Shown in pieces: positions 62,971 through 64,000 of a DNA stretch of 64,000 bases. The first letter of the stretch is position 1; the number at the start of each line of letters is the position of its first letter. The position numbers and the translations under genes were made by a program. A model generated the notes under the pieces. That model had not been told where the DNA came from. It did no database searches and saw nothing but the letters and a program-made list of their open reading frames with translations. This DNA comes from Paenibacillus sonchi (GTDB lineage Bacteria > Bacillota > Bacilli > Paenibacillales > Paenibacillaceae): the NCBI RefSeq assembly GCF_016772475.1, contig NZ_CP068595.1, positions 2,108,001 through 2,172,000 of the forward strand, written 5' to 3'.

Positions 62971-64000
62971 TTAGCGCGGCCAGCGTTCCTCCTTGCCCAT
63001 CAGCGGGGTGAAAGGCTGATGCGGCTCGGTTTGATACCAATAGGCGACCGTTGCCACGTCATCCTGGCGTTCGAAAAGCCCCTTCTTGTATACCCCGATC
63101 TGCTGAATTGTAACTTTCAGATCCTCCTGAAACCGGATGGGATCCAGAATATGCCAACGGTAAAATCCCCGCATGGGCGGCACATCGTCATTGTGGTACA
63201 GATTATGGACGGCCTCGTCATGGCTGGAATAGTAGGGATAGCCCATGTATGGCGTGCAGTACGTGTTCTCGATCGTCTTCCCGTCCCTTTGAGTCGCAAA
63301 GCTCCAGGCACCGCCGAAATAATCTTCAGTGCCGGTGCCGCAGATGGTCGGATACTCCCGGTCGCCGTCGATATACATCTTGACCTCGCCCTCTCCCCAC
63401 CAATAGCGTTCCAGTGTGGTAAGTGCCATGTAGGTTCCGACGTATTGGCCGCGGCCTTTGACGTTGTCGAGAAGGATATAATCCTCCGCTTTATCCGTGA
63501 TCCGCTGCCGCTTCCATTGCGCGTGAAAGTAGGCCGTATCATCAGGCAGCTCGTCATGCAGGCAATAATCAATCTGATAGAAGAAGGCAGGAATTGACGC
63601 TTCGTGCTGGTTCTCGATTTCAATTCTTGCTTGGCTCCGGAACGGCATCGGAAAATAACAGTTGAATCCTCTTGTCGGATTTACCACCATCGGCTGGGAG
63701 TTGACGGTACAGCCTCTCCCGAAGCCATTGCAGAAGAAATCGCCCAGGGGGCTCTCAACGGAAGGCTCCGTTTCACCGTCCCAATACATGCGCAGCACCA
63801 GATCGCGCAGAACAAACGTATCCGCCTCGGTATGATCGGTCACCGTAATCCAGATGTGTTCGATAATGCCAGGGCCGCTGATCTCGGCCAGCGTTACCGT
63901 CGTTCCGGGCGCCACGTCCCGGATACAGGGTGAGCCTTTGCGGGAGGGGCCAAGAGGGCCGGAGGCCATCCCTCCTTTTCCTTTTTCACCGTGCGGATTC
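62971..64000 (-). CDS. GH172 (DUF2961) glycoside hydrolase, partial
   Basis: The frame is open to the right edge, so the N-terminus is outside the window. Visible residues start NPHGEKGKGGMASGPLGPSR, the usual early segment of DUF2961 proteins, now GH172. Further motifs are GPGIIEHIWITVTD, DFFCNGFGRG, GTGTEDYFGGAWSF and PMRGFYRWHILDPI. GH172 members hydrolyse alpha-fructofuranosides or alpha-D-arabinofuranosides. ATG 63969 is not the likely start. The enzyme lies upstream of a sugar-binding lipoprotein on the same strand and probably works with it. Confidence 0.9.
   Translation of the reverse strand, partial: NPHGEKGKGGMASGPLGPSRKGSPCIRDVAPGTTVTLAEISGPGIIEHIWITVTDHTEADTFVLRDLVLRMYWDGETEPSVESPLGDFFCNGFGRGCTVNSQPMVVNPTRGFNCYFPMPFRSQARIEIENQHEASIPAFFYQIDYCLHDELPDDTAYFHAQWKRQRITDKAEDYILLDNVKGRGQYVGTYMALTTLERYWWGEGEVKMYIDGDREYPTICGTGTEDYFGGAWSFATQRDGKTIENTYCTPYMGYPYYSSHDEAVHNLYHNDDVPPMRGFYRWHILDPIRFQEDLKVTIQQIGVYKKGLFERQDDVATVAYWYQTEPHQPFTPLMGKEERWPR

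Overview
The window looks like chromosomal DNA from an endospore-forming Firmicute, most probably Paenibacillus. That rests on gene style: YesM/YesN two-component pairs beside CUT1 sugar transporters, a LysM-GH18 spore hydrolase, CgeB-type glycosyltransferases beside an exosporium-like protein, and strong AGGAGG ribosome sites. No rRNA or other decisive marker is present.

Layout. 1-9.6 kb is a sugar-uptake region: a partial 7TM-DISM sensor kinase, two CUT1 permeases, a YesN/YesM pair, a frameshifted lipoprotein binding protein and a divergent GntR regulator. 9.6-25 kb is GC-richer housekeeping or accessory sequence: phosphoketolase, a damaged aldo/keto reductase, a GNAT acetyltransferase, a radical SAM/TIGR03915-type pair, a domain-permuted GH3 glucosidase, a guanylate-kinase-like protein, an SDR and a LysM-GH18 protein. 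25.1-27.8 kb is AT-rich and holds a lipoprotein plus a compact cassette: a region-4 sigma protein, a YvrJ-like membrane peptide, a region-2 (RsoA-like) protein and a GH24 lysozyme, with two near-identical promoter-like motifs. An AraC/GyrI regulator and an XRE regulator fused to a C39/BtrH_N-like domain follow.

31.3-53.4 kb is an AT-rich surface-glycan island ending at tRNA-Leu(CAG). It encodes WbpA-, WbpB-, WbpD- and WbpE-like steps (expected product a UDP-diacetamido-uronic acid), an SDR/aminotransferase pair, UDP-glucose dehydrogenase and UDP-glucuronate 4-epimerase (UDP-galacturonate), a NeuD-type acetyltransferase, many glycosyltransferases and two CgeB-like enzymes, one divergent from an exosporium-like protein. 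Together these would make unusual nucleotide sugars and place them on the spore surface. The left end is rearranged (truncated glycosyltransferase against a truncated pseI), a 21-C tract lies inside, and a sulfotransferase remnant sits at the tRNA edge.

53.6-64 kb returns to GC-richer accessory genes: MATE and MFS exporters with a PadR regulator, a Gfo/Idh oxidoreductase with a divergent AraC regulator, MaoC, IS630 debris that beheaded a U32 peptidase, a frameshifted binding protein and a GH172 (DUF2961) enzyme running off the right edge.

Two themes cross the window. Three copies of a roughly 217-bp structured repeat lie in intergenic regions, two with 17-bp terminal inverted repeats and all with covarying internal stems. 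Several otherwise intact genes carry single-base losses, mostly in homopolymers, so some apparent pseudogenes may be sequencing errors.
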